Part shown: in pieces, positions 38,275 to 46,717 of the stretch | Position numbering within the stretch: the stretch's first letter is position 1 | Layout: each line of letters starts with the position of its first letter | Assembly: GCF_937888285.1 (NCBI RefSeq) | Contig: NZ_CALART010000056.1 | Location: 1 to 64,000 of the forward strand | DNA: 64,000 nt | Reading direction: 5' to 3' | From: an uncultured Aquimonas sp. | GTDB lineage: Bacteria > Pseudomonadota > Gammaproteobacteria > Xanthomonadales > Xanthomonadaceae | Translations under genes and position numbers: made by a program | Notes under the pieces: generated by a model | What the model was told of the DNA's origin: nothing | Databases searched by the model: none | The model's input: only the letters and a program-made list of their open reading frames with translations

Positions 38275-39264
38275 ATGCCACGCCTGCTGATCGCGATCGC
38301 CCTGCTGCTCGTGGCCGGCTGCGTCCAAGCGCAGACTCTGCTCAACGTCTCCTACGACCCCACACGCGAGTTCTACCGCGAATACAACGCCGAATTCGGG
38401 CAGTACTGGCAGGCGCAGGGCCACGGCGCGCCGCGCATCCAGACCAGCCACGGCGGCTCGGGCAAGCAGGCACGCTCGGTCATCGATGGGCTGGAGGCCG
38501 ATGTGGTCACCCTGGCCCTGGCCTACGACATCGATGCGCTGGTCGAACACGGCCGGCTGCTGGCGCCCGACTGGCAGCAGCGCCTGCCGCACAACAGCGC
38601 GCCCTACACCTCGACGATCGTGTTCCTGGTCCGCCGCGGCAACCCCAAGGGCATCCGCGACTGGGGCGACCTGGTGCAGGCCAGCCTCGGCGTCATCACC
38701 CCCAACCCCAAGACCTCGGGCGGCGCGCGCTGGAACTACCTGGCCGCCTGGGCCTGGGCGCAGCGCCGGTACGGCGGAGATGAAGCGCAGACCCGCGACT
38801 ACATCGCCCGACTGTTCAAGAACGTGCCGGTGCTCGACACCGGCGCCCGCGGCGCGGTCACCACCTTCGCCCAGCGCGGCATCGGCGACGTGCTGCTGAC
38901 CTGGGAGAACGAGGCCTTCCTCGCCCTGCGCGAGTTCCCGAATGCTGGACTCGAGATCGTGGTGCCCAGCCTGTCGATCCTCGCCGAACCGCCGGTCGCC
39001 GTGGTCGATCGCAACGTCGACCGCCGCGGCACCCGCGCCCTCGCCGAGGCCTATCTGCAGCACCTGTACTCGCCGGCCGCGCAGGCGCTGGCGGCCAGGC
39101 ACTACTACCGTCCGCGTCTGCCCGAGCACGCGGCCGCCGAAGACCTCGCCCGCTTCGTGCAGACCGAACTGGTCACGATCGAGGCCGAGTTCGGCGGCTG
39201 GCAGCAGGCGCAGGCGATCCACTTCGCCGAGGGCGGCGTGTTCGACCAGCTGTATGGCCAGTGA
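38275..39264 (+). CDS. sbp: Sulfate/thiosulfate ABC transporter substrate-binding protein
   Basis: A 329-residue periplasmic protein of the Sbp/CysP family. It opens with a signal peptide (LLIAIALLLVAGCVQAQ, cleavage after AQA or, less likely, lipidation at the cysteine). The mature part begins LNVSYDPTREFYREYN and has the family motifs SHGGSGKQARSV, NPKTSGGARWNYLAAW and WENEAFLA, which line the sulfate site. The downstream permease gene starts inside its last eleven bases, so the four importer genes form one operon. Confidence 0.95.
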   Translation: MPRLLIAIALLLVAGCVQAQTLLNVSYDPTREFYREYNAEFGQYWQAQGHGAPRIQTSHGGSGKQARSVIDGLEADVVTLALAYDIDALVEHGRLLAPDWQQRLPHNSAPYTSTIVFLVRRGNPKGIRDWGDLVQASLGVITPNPKTSGGARWNYLAAWAWAQRRYGGDEAQTRDYIARLFKNVPVLDTGARGAVTTFAQRGIGDVLLTWENEAFLALREFPNAGLEIVVPSLSILAEPPVAVVDRNVDRRGTRALAEAYLQHLYSPAAQALAARHYYRPRLPEHAAAEDLARFVQTELVTIEAEFGGWQQAQAIHFAEGGVFDQLYGQ

Positions 39265-40102
39265 GGCGCTGACGCTGCCCCGCCTCAAGCCGCGCCGGGC
39301 CCTGCCCGGCTTTGGCCTGAGCCTGGGCTACACAACGGTCTGGCTCAGCCTGATCGTGCTGATCCCGCTGTCGGCGGTGTTCCTGAAAGCCGCCGGCCTC
39401 GGGCTGGAGGGCTTCATCGCCAAGCTGTCGGATGCGCGCACGCTGGCTGCGCTCAAGCTGAGCTTCGGCACGGCCCTGCTGGCCGCGGCGATCAGCACGG
39501 TAGCAGGCCTGCTGATCGCCTGGGTGCTGGAGCGCTACCGCTTTCCCGGTCGGCGCATTTTCGATGCGCTGGTCGACCTGCCCTTCGCCCTGCCAACGGC
39601 AGTCGCCGGCATCGCGCTGACCGCGCTGTACGCGCCCAACGGCTGGATCGGCCAGTGGCTGGAGCCCCTGGGCATCCGGGTGGCCTACAGCCCGCTGGGC
39701 ATCCTGCTGGCGCTCATTTTCGTCGGCCTGCCCTTCGTGGTGCGCACGGTGCAGCCGGTGCTGGCCGAGGCGGAACGCGAGCTGGAGGAAGCCGCCGCCA
39801 CGCTGGGCGCCAATGCTTGGCAGACCGCGGTGAAGGTGATCCTGCCGAGCGTGCTGCCGGCGGCGATCGGCGGCTTCGCGCTGGCCTTCGCGCGCGGGGT
39901 CGGCGAATACGGCTCGGTGATCTTCATCGCCGGCAACCTGCCGCATGTCTCGGAGATCGCGCCCTTGCTGATCGTGATCCGGCTGGAGGAGTTCGACTAC
40001 GCAGGCGCTGCGGCCCTTGCCTGCGCGATGCTGCTGCTGAGCTTCGCCATCCTGCTGGTCGTCAATCTGCTGCAGACTCGGGTGAGCCGCCGTGGACGCT
40101 GA
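39254..40102 (+). CDS. cysT: Sulfate ABC transporter permease CysT
   Basis: A 282-residue inner-membrane permease with about six helices. The sequence GFGLSLGYTTVWLSLIVLIPL at the start, the VDLPFALPTAVAGIALTALY stretch and the EAA loop (ELEEAAATLGANAWQTAVKVILP) are typical of CysT (CysU). It pairs with CysW to form the channel. The ATG at 39254 overlaps the binding-protein gene by eleven bases. Confidence 0.95.
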   Translation: MASEALTLPRLKPRRALPGFGLSLGYTTVWLSLIVLIPLSAVFLKAAGLGLEGFIAKLSDARTLAALKLSFGTALLAAAISTVAGLLIAWVLERYRFPGRRIFDALVDLPFALPTAVAGIALTALYAPNGWIGQWLEPLGIRVAYSPLGILLALIFVGLPFVVRTVQPVLAEAERELEEAAATLGANAWQTAVKVILPSVLPAAIGGFALAFARGVGEYGSVIFIAGNLPHVSEIAPLLIVIRLEEFDYAGAAALACAMLLLSFAILLVVNLLQTRVSRRGR

Positions 40103-40997
40103 GACCGCGCTGATGCATCCGCCCACCGCCCTGCTGCGAGAGACTGTGCGCGCACCGAGACCCGCCGAGGTCGGCGCGCGCCTGGTCCGCGCCCTGCTCA
40201 TCGCGCTCGCCCTGTTGCTGCTCATCGGGCTGATCCTGCTGCCCCTCATCGCAGTCTTCGCCGAAGCCCTGCGCCACGGCCTGCCGACGTTTCTCGCCAG
40301 CTTCGAGGACCCCGACGCCTGGCATGCGATCCGCCTCACGCTGACCGTGGCGGCGATCGCGGTGCCGCTCAACACGGTGTTCGGCCTGGCCGCCGCCTGG
40401 CTGATCGCCAAGCACCGCTTCCGCGGCCGCAGCCTGCTGCAGAGCCTGATCGACCTGCCCTTCTCGGTGTCGCCGGTGGTCGCCGGCCTGGTGTTCGTGC
40501 TGATCTTCGGCGCGCAGGGCTGGGGCCTGGGGCCCTGGCTGGCCGAGTACGGGATCAAGGTGCTGTTCTCCCTGCCCGGCCTGGTGCTGGCCACGGTCTT
40601 CGTGACCTTTCCCTTCGTTGCGCGGGAACTCATCCCGCTGATGGAGGAACAGGGCAAGGACGCCGAGGAGGCCGCGCTCAGCCTGGGCGCCAGCGGCTGG
40701 CAGACCTTCTGGAAAGTCACCCTGCCGAACGTCCGCTGGGCCCTGCTCTACGGCGTGCTGCTGTGCAATGCACGGGCGATGGGCGAGTTCGGCGCGGTCA
40801 GCGTGGTCTCGGGCCACATCCGCGGCGAGACTAACACCCTGCCCCTGCAGGTCGAGATTCTCTACAACGAGTACGCCTTCAGCGCGGCCTTCGCGCTGGC
40901 GGCAGTGCTGGCCCTGCTGGCCCTGCTGACGCTCGCCGTCAAGACCTTCCTCGAATGGCGGCACGGCGACGAGCTGGCCGCCAACCGCCGGCACTGA
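40092..40997 (+). CDS. cysW: Sulfate ABC transporter permease CysW
   Basis: A 301-residue permease with about six helices, IDLPFSVSPVVAGLVFVLIFG, an EAA loop (DAEEAALSLGASGWQTFWKVTLP) and NARAMGEFGAVSVVSGHIRG, all characteristic of CysW. The start is either the GTG at 40092, overlapping cysT by eleven bases as cysT does with sbp, or the ATG at 40113. I chose the GTG because of the repeated overlap pattern. Confidence 0.94.
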   Translation: MDAETALMHPPTALLRETVRAPRPAEVGARLVRALLIALALLLLIGLILLPLIAVFAEALRHGLPTFLASFEDPDAWHAIRLTLTVAAIAVPLNTVFGLAAAWLIAKHRFRGRSLLQSLIDLPFSVSPVVAGLVFVLIFGAQGWGLGPWLAEYGIKVLFSLPGLVLATVFVTFPFVARELIPLMEEQGKDAEEAALSLGASGWQTFWKVTLPNVRWALLYGVLLCNARAMGEFGAVSVVSGHIRGETNTLPLQVEILYNEYAFSAAFALAAVLALLALLTLAVKTFLEWRHGDELAANRRH

Positions 40998-41019
40998 CCC
41001 TTTCCGGATTCCCCCTGCC

Positions 41020-42078
41020 ATGACCACCCACTCCGCGCGCGGCGAAGCCCTGAGCCTCGAAGGCATCAGCAAGCGCTTCGGCGATTTCCAGGCGCTCAGC
41101 GACGTCCATCTGAAGGTGGAACCTGGCGAACTCATCGCCCTGCTCGGGCCGTCCGGCTCCGGCAAGACCAGCCTGCTGCGGATCATCGCCGGGCTGGAGC
41201 AGGCCGACCGCGGGCGGCTGAAGTTCGGCGAGCGCGATGCCTCGCACCTGAGCGTGCAGGCGCGCCGCGTCGGCTTCGTGTTCCAGCACTACGCCCTGTT
41301 CAAGCACATGCGCGTCGCCGACAACATCGCCTTCGGCCTGAGCGTGCGGCCGCGCAGCGAGCGGCCGGCAGCGGCGGCCATCCGCGCGCGCGTCGAGCAC
41401 CTGCTGGAGCTGGTCCAGCTGCCGGGCCTCGGCGATCGTTACCCCAGCCAACTTTCCGGCGGCCAGCGACAGCGGGTGGCGCTGGCGCGCGCGCTGGCCA
41501 TCGAGCCGCGCGTGCTGCTGCTCGACGAGCCCTTCGGCGCGCTGGACGCCCGCGTGCGCAAGGATCTGCGGCGCTGGCTGCGCGAGCTGCACCGCGAGAC
41601 CGGCGTCACCACCGTGTTCGTCACCCACGACCAGGACGAGGCGCTTGAGCTCGCCGATCGCGTGGTGCTGATGCAGGGGGGCCGGATCGAACAGATCGAC
41701 ACGCCCGAGCACGCCTACCGTGAGCCGGCGTCGCCGTTTGTCTTCGAGTTCCTTGGCGAAGGCGCGCGCCTGCAGGCCGAGGCCCGCGCCGGGCGGCTGC
41801 TGCTGGATGGCATCGACATCGGCGCCGCGCAGACGCAGGCCAATGGCGAGGTGCGGCTGCATCTGCGGCCCGAGCATCTTGAGCTGCATACCGAAGCCGC
41901 AAGCGATGCGGTGCCGGTGGAGCTGGTCGAACAGCACAGCAGCGGGCCGCGCAGCCGCCTGCGACTGAAGCTCGCGCGCAGCGGCCAGGCGCTGGAGCTG
42001 GACCTGCCGGCCGGCCAGCTGCCGCCGCCGGGTGCCGCCCTGCATCTGCGCTGCACGCGCTGGCAGGTGTTTGCCTGA
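41020..42078 (+). CDS. cysA: Sulfate/thiosulfate import ATP-binding protein CysA
   Basis: A 352-residue cytosolic ATPase that powers the CysTW permease. Walker A GPSGSGKT is at 43-50, the Q-loop in FVFQHYALFKHM, the ABC signature LSGGQ at 145-149 and Walker B LLLDEPFGALDARVRKDLR around 167-185. The C-terminal 110 residues form the TOBE-type regulatory domain of CysA (LRPEHLELHTE). It is the last gene of the operon, 22 bases after cysW. Confidence 0.95.
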   Translation: MTTHSARGEALSLEGISKRFGDFQALSDVHLKVEPGELIALLGPSGSGKTSLLRIIAGLEQADRGRLKFGERDASHLSVQARRVGFVFQHYALFKHMRVADNIAFGLSVRPRSERPAAAAIRARVEHLLELVQLPGLGDRYPSQLSGGQRQRVALARALAIEPRVLLLDEPFGALDARVRKDLRRWLRELHRETGVTTVFVTHDQDEALELADRVVLMQGGRIEQIDTPEHAYREPASPFVFEFLGEGARLQAEARAGRLLLDGIDIGAAQTQANGEVRLHLRPEHLELHTEAASDAVPVELVEQHSSGPRSRLRLKLARSGQALELDLPAGQLPPPGAALHLRCTRWQVFA

Positions 42079-42172
42079 TCGCGCTTTCCGCAACACTTTA
42101 TGGGTTCCTCGCGGATTCGTGTGGGTGATTCCTGCGCGCTCGCGTGGACCCGCCGCCGTCGTCGCCGGCCTT

Positions 42173-42196
42173 GGTGCGCCACAGGCGCACCCTACG
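42173..42196. repeat. Single GTGCGCC-family palindromic repeat
   Basis: GGTGCGCCACAGGCGCACC followed by CTACG, identical in core to the units at 24215 and 24426. It lies in the gap between the convergent cysA and SLC13 genes. Confidence 0.75.
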
Positions 42197-42223
42197 CAGC
42201 CGATCGACTCGGCTGACTAAAGC

Positions 42224-43987
42224 TCAGGCCGCCGCCTGCAGTGGCCACATCCTTGGGATCGCGTACCAGCACAGCAGGCAGACGATCAGCTTGAGCGGCA
42301 CGCCCACGCGCAGGAAATCGGCAAATCGATAGCCGCCGATCTGGTGCACATAGGTGTTGGTCTGGTAGGCCAGCGGCGAGGCGAACGAGGCGCTGGCGCC
42401 GAACAGCACTGCGACGACGAAGGGCCGTGGGTCCAGCCCCAGATGCAGGCACAGCGGAATCACCACTGGCGCCAGCAGGGCCACGGCCGCACCATTGGTC
42501 AGCACCTCGGTCGCGAGCGTCGCGATGAGCAGGGTCAGGCCCAGCAGCAGCCAGGGCTCGACCCGCCCGGCACTGCCCTCCAGCGCATCGGCCAACAGCC
42601 CGACCGCGCCGCTGCCGACCAGGGCCTCGCCGATCGCCAGCATGCCGAACACCAGTCCGAGCGTTCGAAGGGACGGTCGATTGAGCGGCTGGGTGCGCGA
42701 GATCGCGCCGCCCAGCATGACGATCAGCGCGGCCAGCACCGCCGCCTGCGGCAGGCTCAGCCAGCCGATCGCCGGCAGCGCGGCCGCGGCCAGCGCCAGC
42801 CAGGCCACCCACTGCCGGTGCGTGGCATGGCCGGCACGCTCGACCTGCAGCGGACCCAGCGCGGCCTCGCTGGCGAGCAGGCGCTCCAGCTCGGGGCGCG
42901 ACCCACGCAGCAGCAGGCGGTCACCAATCTGTATCCGGTGCTTGGCCCAGTGCGCTCGCCCCTGCGCTGCCGCGAGCCCCAGCACTTCGATCCCATGGAT
43001 GCGATCCAGCCGCAGCCCCGCCAGCGGCAGCCCCAGCCAGCGCGACTGCGGCGGCACCCAGACTTCGACATCGATCGGAGCCACGGCCCGATCGGCCTGG
43101 CGCAGATCGGCCTGCGCAATCCACCAGCGCGCCGGTGCCTCCAGCAGCAGGCGGTCGCCCGCACGCAGGCGCAGATCGGCGATCAGGCTGGTGCGGCCAG
43201 ACTCCTCGGTCGCGGACTGCGTATCGGCGTCGCGCCGGCAGTCGAGGATGCTCACGCCGGCATGCCTCTGCAGGAACTCCAGCGCGGCAGTGCCGACCAG
43301 CGGATCACCGGCCGTGATCGCGTGCTCGCCCAGCATCAGGCGTTCCGGCTCGTAGAGCTGGGCGCTGGGCGCGTCGCCGACTGGCATCAGGCGCGGCCCG
43401 AACAGCGCGAGAATGCCCACGCCGCCGGCGGCGCACAGCAGGCCGAGCAGACTGAACTCGAACAGTCCGAAGCCGCCGAGACCGGCCTGCAGAAGACTCT
43501 CGCTAGCGATCAGGTTGACCGAGGAACCGACCAGGCTGAGACAGCCGCCGAGGCTGGCCAGGAAGACGATCGGCAGCAGCACGGGCTTGACGGAAATCCC
43601 GCTCTGCCGCGCCAGCGCGACCACCGCAGGCGCGGCCAGCACCACCATCGGCGTGTTCGCCAGCACCGCGGAACCCAGCAGCACGCCCGCGTACAGATGC
43701 ACCCAGGCGCGCCGCGGATGGCGGCCGACCTGGGCCTTCAGGCGGCGCACGAAGCGGTCGATCAGGCCGGTGTGCTCCAGCGCCGCGGCCACCAGCATCA
43801 TGCCGGTGATGATGATCAGGCCGGGGCTGCCGATCACGCCCATCAGGCCCGGGCCATCGAGTGCGCCACCGAGCAGCAGCACCGCCGCACCGGCCAGCGC
43901 CGCACGGTGCGGCGCCACACGGTCGCTGGCCATCGCCGCGAACACCAGCGCGGCGACGAGCAGGCTCAGGACAAGCGCCGCGCTCAC
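42224..43987 (-). CDS. SLC13-family permease with RCK-C domains, possible sulfate transporter
   Basis: A 587-residue inner-membrane protein. Two hydrophobic blocks (about residues 1-205 and 390-587) flank a cytosolic region with two TrkA-C/RCK-C-like domains (around 215-370). This is the layout of the SLC13-like carriers annotated as sulfate permeases or sulfur-deprivation response proteins. Family markers include LANTPMVVLAAPAVVALA in the first half and LTNGAAVALLAPVVIPLC in the second. The start appears to be a GTG at 43987. It is divergent from the Rrf2 regulator with only 77 bases between, which suggests shared control. The substrate could also be a dicarboxylate. Confidence 0.85.
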   Translation of the reverse strand: MSAALVLSLLVAALVFAAMASDRVAPHRAALAGAAVLLLGGALDGPGLMGVIGSPGLIIITGMMLVAAALEHTGLIDRFVRRLKAQVGRHPRRAWVHLYAGVLLGSAVLANTPMVVLAAPAVVALARQSGISVKPVLLPIVFLASLGGCLSLVGSSVNLIASESLLQAGLGGFGLFEFSLLGLLCAAGGVGILALFGPRLMPVGDAPSAQLYEPERLMLGEHAITAGDPLVGTAALEFLQRHAGVSILDCRRDADTQSATEESGRTSLIADLRLRAGDRLLLEAPARWWIAQADLRQADRAVAPIDVEVWVPPQSRWLGLPLAGLRLDRIHGIEVLGLAAAQGRAHWAKHRIQIGDRLLLRGSRPELERLLASEAALGPLQVERAGHATHRQWVAWLALAAAALPAIGWLSLPQAAVLAALIVMLGGAISRTQPLNRPSLRTLGLVFGMLAIGEALVGSGAVGLLADALEGSAGRVEPWLLLGLTLLIATLATEVLTNGAAVALLAPVVIPLCLHLGLDPRPFVVAVLFGASASFASPLAYQTNTYVHQIGGYRFADFLRVGVPLKLIVCLLCWYAIPRMWPLQAAA

Positions 43988-44064
43988 GAGACGGTGATCC
44001 CGCGCTTCAATTTCCTCACCCGGCGGGAGTACCCTGCGCGGGCTGTCGATCGCTGGACCACGCC

Positions 44065-44505
44065 ATGCTCTCCATGAAGGCCAAGTACGCCCTGCGCGCC
44101 CTCTGCACCCTGGCCGAACCCGGGCGCGGCCTGACGCCGGCGAGGGTGCTGGCTGCCGAAGCCATGGTGCCCGAGAAGTTCCTCGAAGCGATCCTGGTCG
44201 AACTGCGGCACGCGGGTTATGTACAAAGCAAACGCGGACTGCTGGGCGGCCACAGCCTTGCGCGACCGGCGGAGGAGATCCTGCTCGGCGACGTGATCCG
44301 CTGCATCGATGGACCGATCGCCCCGCTGCGCTGCGCCAGCGTCAGCGCCTACGCACCCTGCGAGGACTGCCCCGACCCCGGCAACTGCGCGATCCGCGAT
44401 CTGATGGCGGACGTGCGGGTGGCGATGTGCGAAGTGCTGGATCGGCGCAGCCTGGCCGAGCTCGCCAGCCGCGCGCGCCTGGGACAGGAATCCCTGCTGG
44501 TCTGA
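44065..44505 (+). CDS. Rrf2-family transcriptional regulator
   Basis: A 146-residue DNA-binding protein. The winged helix-turn-helix is at the N terminus (MKAKYALRALCTLAE, then KFLEAILVELRHAGYVQSKRG). A cysteine set follows: C90, C99, C102 and C108 (PCEDCPDPGNC), similar to the Fe-S or redox-sensing cysteines of IscR, NsrR and CymR. The ATG at 44065 or 44074 may be used. It sits between a sulfate-type importer and permease on one side and a cysteine-dioxygenase-like gene on the other, so a role like CymR in sulfur control is likely but unproven. Confidence 0.88.
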   Translation: MLSMKAKYALRALCTLAEPGRGLTPARVLAAEAMVPEKFLEAILVELRHAGYVQSKRGLLGGHSLARPAEEILLGDVIRCIDGPIAPLRCASVSAYAPCEDCPDPGNCAIRDLMADVRVAMCEVLDRRSLAELASRARLGQESLLV

Positions 44506-44524
44506 GATTTCCAGCCTAACCCAC

Positions 44525-44537
44525 TGTTTTGAAAACA
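44525..44537. promoter_or_regulatory. 13-base palindrome TGTTTTGAAAACA
   Basis: A perfect palindrome around a central G lies 20 bases after the Rrf2 stop codon and 140 bases before the dioxygenase start. It could be a regulator site for the downstream promoter. No second copy was seen, so this rests on symmetry alone. Confidence 0.3.
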
Positions 44538-44582
44538 CTTGTTACTTGCTCGCTGCGACCGCCTCAGGCACTGGCCTAATAT

Positions 44583-44606
44583 CCTACTCAAATGATAGAA
44601 CTTTAA
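44583..44606 (+). promoter_or_regulatory. Candidate operator upstream of the cysteine dioxygenase-like gene
   Basis: CCTACTCAAATGATAG followed by an AT-rich stretch matches the pattern CCTACnCnnAnnnTAG found before the sulfate importer at 38055. It ends about 70 bases before the gene start. A near-palindrome around CCCGGCCGGG (44624-44644) lies between it and the ribosome site. It could be bound by the Rrf2 protein; this is inference. Confidence 0.4.
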
Positions 44607-44676
44607 CCGCAGGCAAACGCCGGGCTAACCCGGCCGGGACTAGCGTCAGCACGCGCCACCCCACAGGAGCACGCCG

Positions 44677-45309
44677 ATGAGCCGCAGACTGCAGCCCGAA
44701 TTCCGCAGCGCCACGCTCGCGCCGACCGCGAACAATCTGAGCCACGAAGTTGCGTTTGCCAGCCTGATCGCGCGCATCCGCGCAGCCTGGCTGGAGCCCG
44801 CGTCCCCCATGCGCGATCAGCAGCTCAGCCGCGCGCTGATCGACTTCTGCATCGACAGCCCGCTGCCGGCGGCCCTCGGCCATTCCGACCCCGATGGCTA
44901 CCGGCGCGTGGAGCTCGAACGGGACATGCGCCAGGGCTGGCGCCTGCTGGCCATGGTCTGGGCCCCGGGCCAGCGCAGCAGCCTGCACACCCACGGCGGT
45001 CGCCCGGCGCACGAGGCGATCTGGCGCGGCGCGCTGACGGTCGAGCATTTCGAATCCACGCCGCTGGCCGACGAGCGTGTGCTGCTCTGCCTGCTGGCGC
45101 GCGACGCCCTGCATGCCGGCGATGCACAGGTGTCGCCACGCTTCCACGAGGACATCCACCGCTGCAGCAACGAGGGCGACGAGGTCTGCGTCAGCCTGCA
45201 TCTGCTGCCGCTGGAGTCACCCCCGCAGCACGACTTCGAGCTGTGCAGCGACGGCGCCTTCCGCATCGTCGATGCAGCTGTGGAACACCACGAAACCCTT
45301 CACGCCTGA
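44677..45309 (+). CDS. Cysteine dioxygenase-like thiol dioxygenase
   Basis: A 210-residue cupin-fold enzyme of the cysteine dioxygenase family, which oxidises cysteine (or 3-mercaptopropionate) to the sulfinate with iron and oxygen. The iron ligands are visible: H104 and H106 in SLHTHGG and H161 in DIHRCSNEGDEVCVSLHL, which matches the family's IHR...SLHLY pattern. An AGGAG site lies seven bases before the ATG at 44677. The FAD/NAD(P)-binding gene follows 19 bases downstream in the same operon. The context favours a sulfur-amino-acid role over a general thiol one. Confidence 0.86.
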   Translation: MSRRLQPEFRSATLAPTANNLSHEVAFASLIARIRAAWLEPASPMRDQQLSRALIDFCIDSPLPAALGHSDPDGYRRVELERDMRQGWRLLAMVWAPGQRSSLHTHGGRPAHEAIWRGALTVEHFESTPLADERVLLCLLARDALHAGDAQVSPRFHEDIHRCSNEGDEVCVSLHLLPLESPPQHDFELCSDGAFRIVDAAVEHHETLHA

Positions 45310-45328
45310 GCCACCGCAGGGACATCCC

Positions 45329-46717
45329 ATGCATCTCGCCATCGTCGGCGCCGGCCTTTCCGGCATCGCCCTGCTCTACCAGCTGATCGAACAGCGCGCG
45401 CCGCTCGGTCGCGTCAGCCTGGTCGGCAGCGGCCCGGATTTCGCGCGCGGCCGCGCCTACGCGACCTCGGGCGATCTGCACCTGCTCAACGTGCGCGCCG
45501 CCGACATGGGGCTGAAGCCCGATGCACCGGGCGACTTCGCCGACTGGCTGGAACTGGGCGGCAGCAACCGCGAGGCCTTCCTGCCGCGCAGCCTCTACGG
45601 CGACTACCTCTACCAGCGCATGAACGAGGCGCTGTTGCGCGCGCCCTTCGCGATCGAGTGCGTGCGCGCCACCGCGCAATCGCTGACGCCCACCGGCGCC
45701 GGCTTTCGCATCGCGCTGGACGGCGAGCGCCGGCTGCACGCCGACCGCGTCGTGCTGGCGCTGGGCAGCCTGCCGCCGCAGCCGCTGCCCGGGCTGGCCG
45801 CGGCCCTGCGGCGCAGCCACGCCTATGTCGAAGATCCGTGGGCGCCCAATGCCCTCGACGGCGTGGCGGCCGACGCCGAGGTGCTGATCGTCGGCACCGG
45901 GCTGACCTGCTTCGACCTGCTGCAGACCCTGCAGGCGCGCGGCCACCGCGGCCGCGTCCGCGCCATCAGTCGCCATGGACTGCTGCCGCAGCCGCAGACC
46001 CTGCGCCGGGCCGCACCCGCGACGCTGGACGCAGCACTGCTGGCGCAGATCCACAGCCCGGACCTGCGCGGCCTGGTGCGCGCACTGCGCACCGCCTGCG
46101 CGCAGGCCAGCGACTGGCGGCCGGTGCTGGATGCGCTGCGCCCGCATCTGACGCGCCTGTGGCGCGGCCTGGGCCAGAGCGAACGCGCGCGCTTCATGCG
46201 CCACCTGCGCAGCTACTGGGAAGTGCATCGCCATCGCCTGCCCCTGCAGAGCCACGTCAAGCTGCAGGACTGGCAGCGCAGCGGCTGGCTGCAGGTGGAG
46301 GCAGCGCGACTGGAGAGCGCCGAACTGAAGAGCGGGCGTGTTCACGTGCGACTGCGGACGCGCGGCGCCGAGGCCTCGACGGCCCACGCCTGCGACGTGC
46401 TGATCCGTGCGACCGGGCTCGATACCGATGTCGCCAATACGCCCGAGCCACTGGTTCGGCAGCTGCACGATGATGGCTGGCTCAGCGCGGATCCACTGGG
46501 CCTCGGCTTCAAGTGCGACGGCGGCTTCGGCCTGCTCAACCGCCTGAACCGTCGCGCCGAGGGCCTGTACGCGCTCGGCCCGCTGCTGCGCGGCGAGTAC
46601 TGGGAAATGACCGCCGTGCCCGAGCTGCGCGCCGCGGCCAAGGCGCTGGCCACCGAGCTCGCGGCAGCGGCGCTGGAAGAATCCTCGCGACAGCGGCCGC
46701 TGCTGCACGCGATCTGA
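45329..46717 (+). CDS. FAD/NAD(P)-binding oxidoreductase (NAD_binding_9 type)
   Basis: A 462-residue flavoprotein. The N-terminal dinucleotide-binding motif is IVGAGLSG (about residues 5-12), then LLNVRAADMG, and a second Rossmann motif VLIVGTGLTCFDLL (near residue 190) for NAD(P). Similar proteins are listed as FAD/NAD(P)-binding proteins of the NAD_binding_9 group and often accompany oxygenases or N-hydroxylases. Its operon partner is the cysteine dioxygenase-like gene 19 bases upstream, so it may act on a cysteine-derived sulfur compound or supply electrons. The reaction is unknown. Confidence 0.82.
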   Translation: MHLAIVGAGLSGIALLYQLIEQRAPLGRVSLVGSGPDFARGRAYATSGDLHLLNVRAADMGLKPDAPGDFADWLELGGSNREAFLPRSLYGDYLYQRMNEALLRAPFAIECVRATAQSLTPTGAGFRIALDGERRLHADRVVLALGSLPPQPLPGLAAALRRSHAYVEDPWAPNALDGVAADAEVLIVGTGLTCFDLLQTLQARGHRGRVRAISRHGLLPQPQTLRRAAPATLDAALLAQIHSPDLRGLVRALRTACAQASDWRPVLDALRPHLTRLWRGLGQSERARFMRHLRSYWEVHRHRLPLQSHVKLQDWQRSGWLQVEAARLESAELKSGRVHVRLRTRGAEASTAHACDVLIRATGLDTDVANTPEPLVRQLHDDGWLSADPLGLGFKCDGGFGLLNRLNRRAEGLYALGPLLRGEYWEMTAVPELRAAAKALATELAAAALEESSRQRPLLHAI

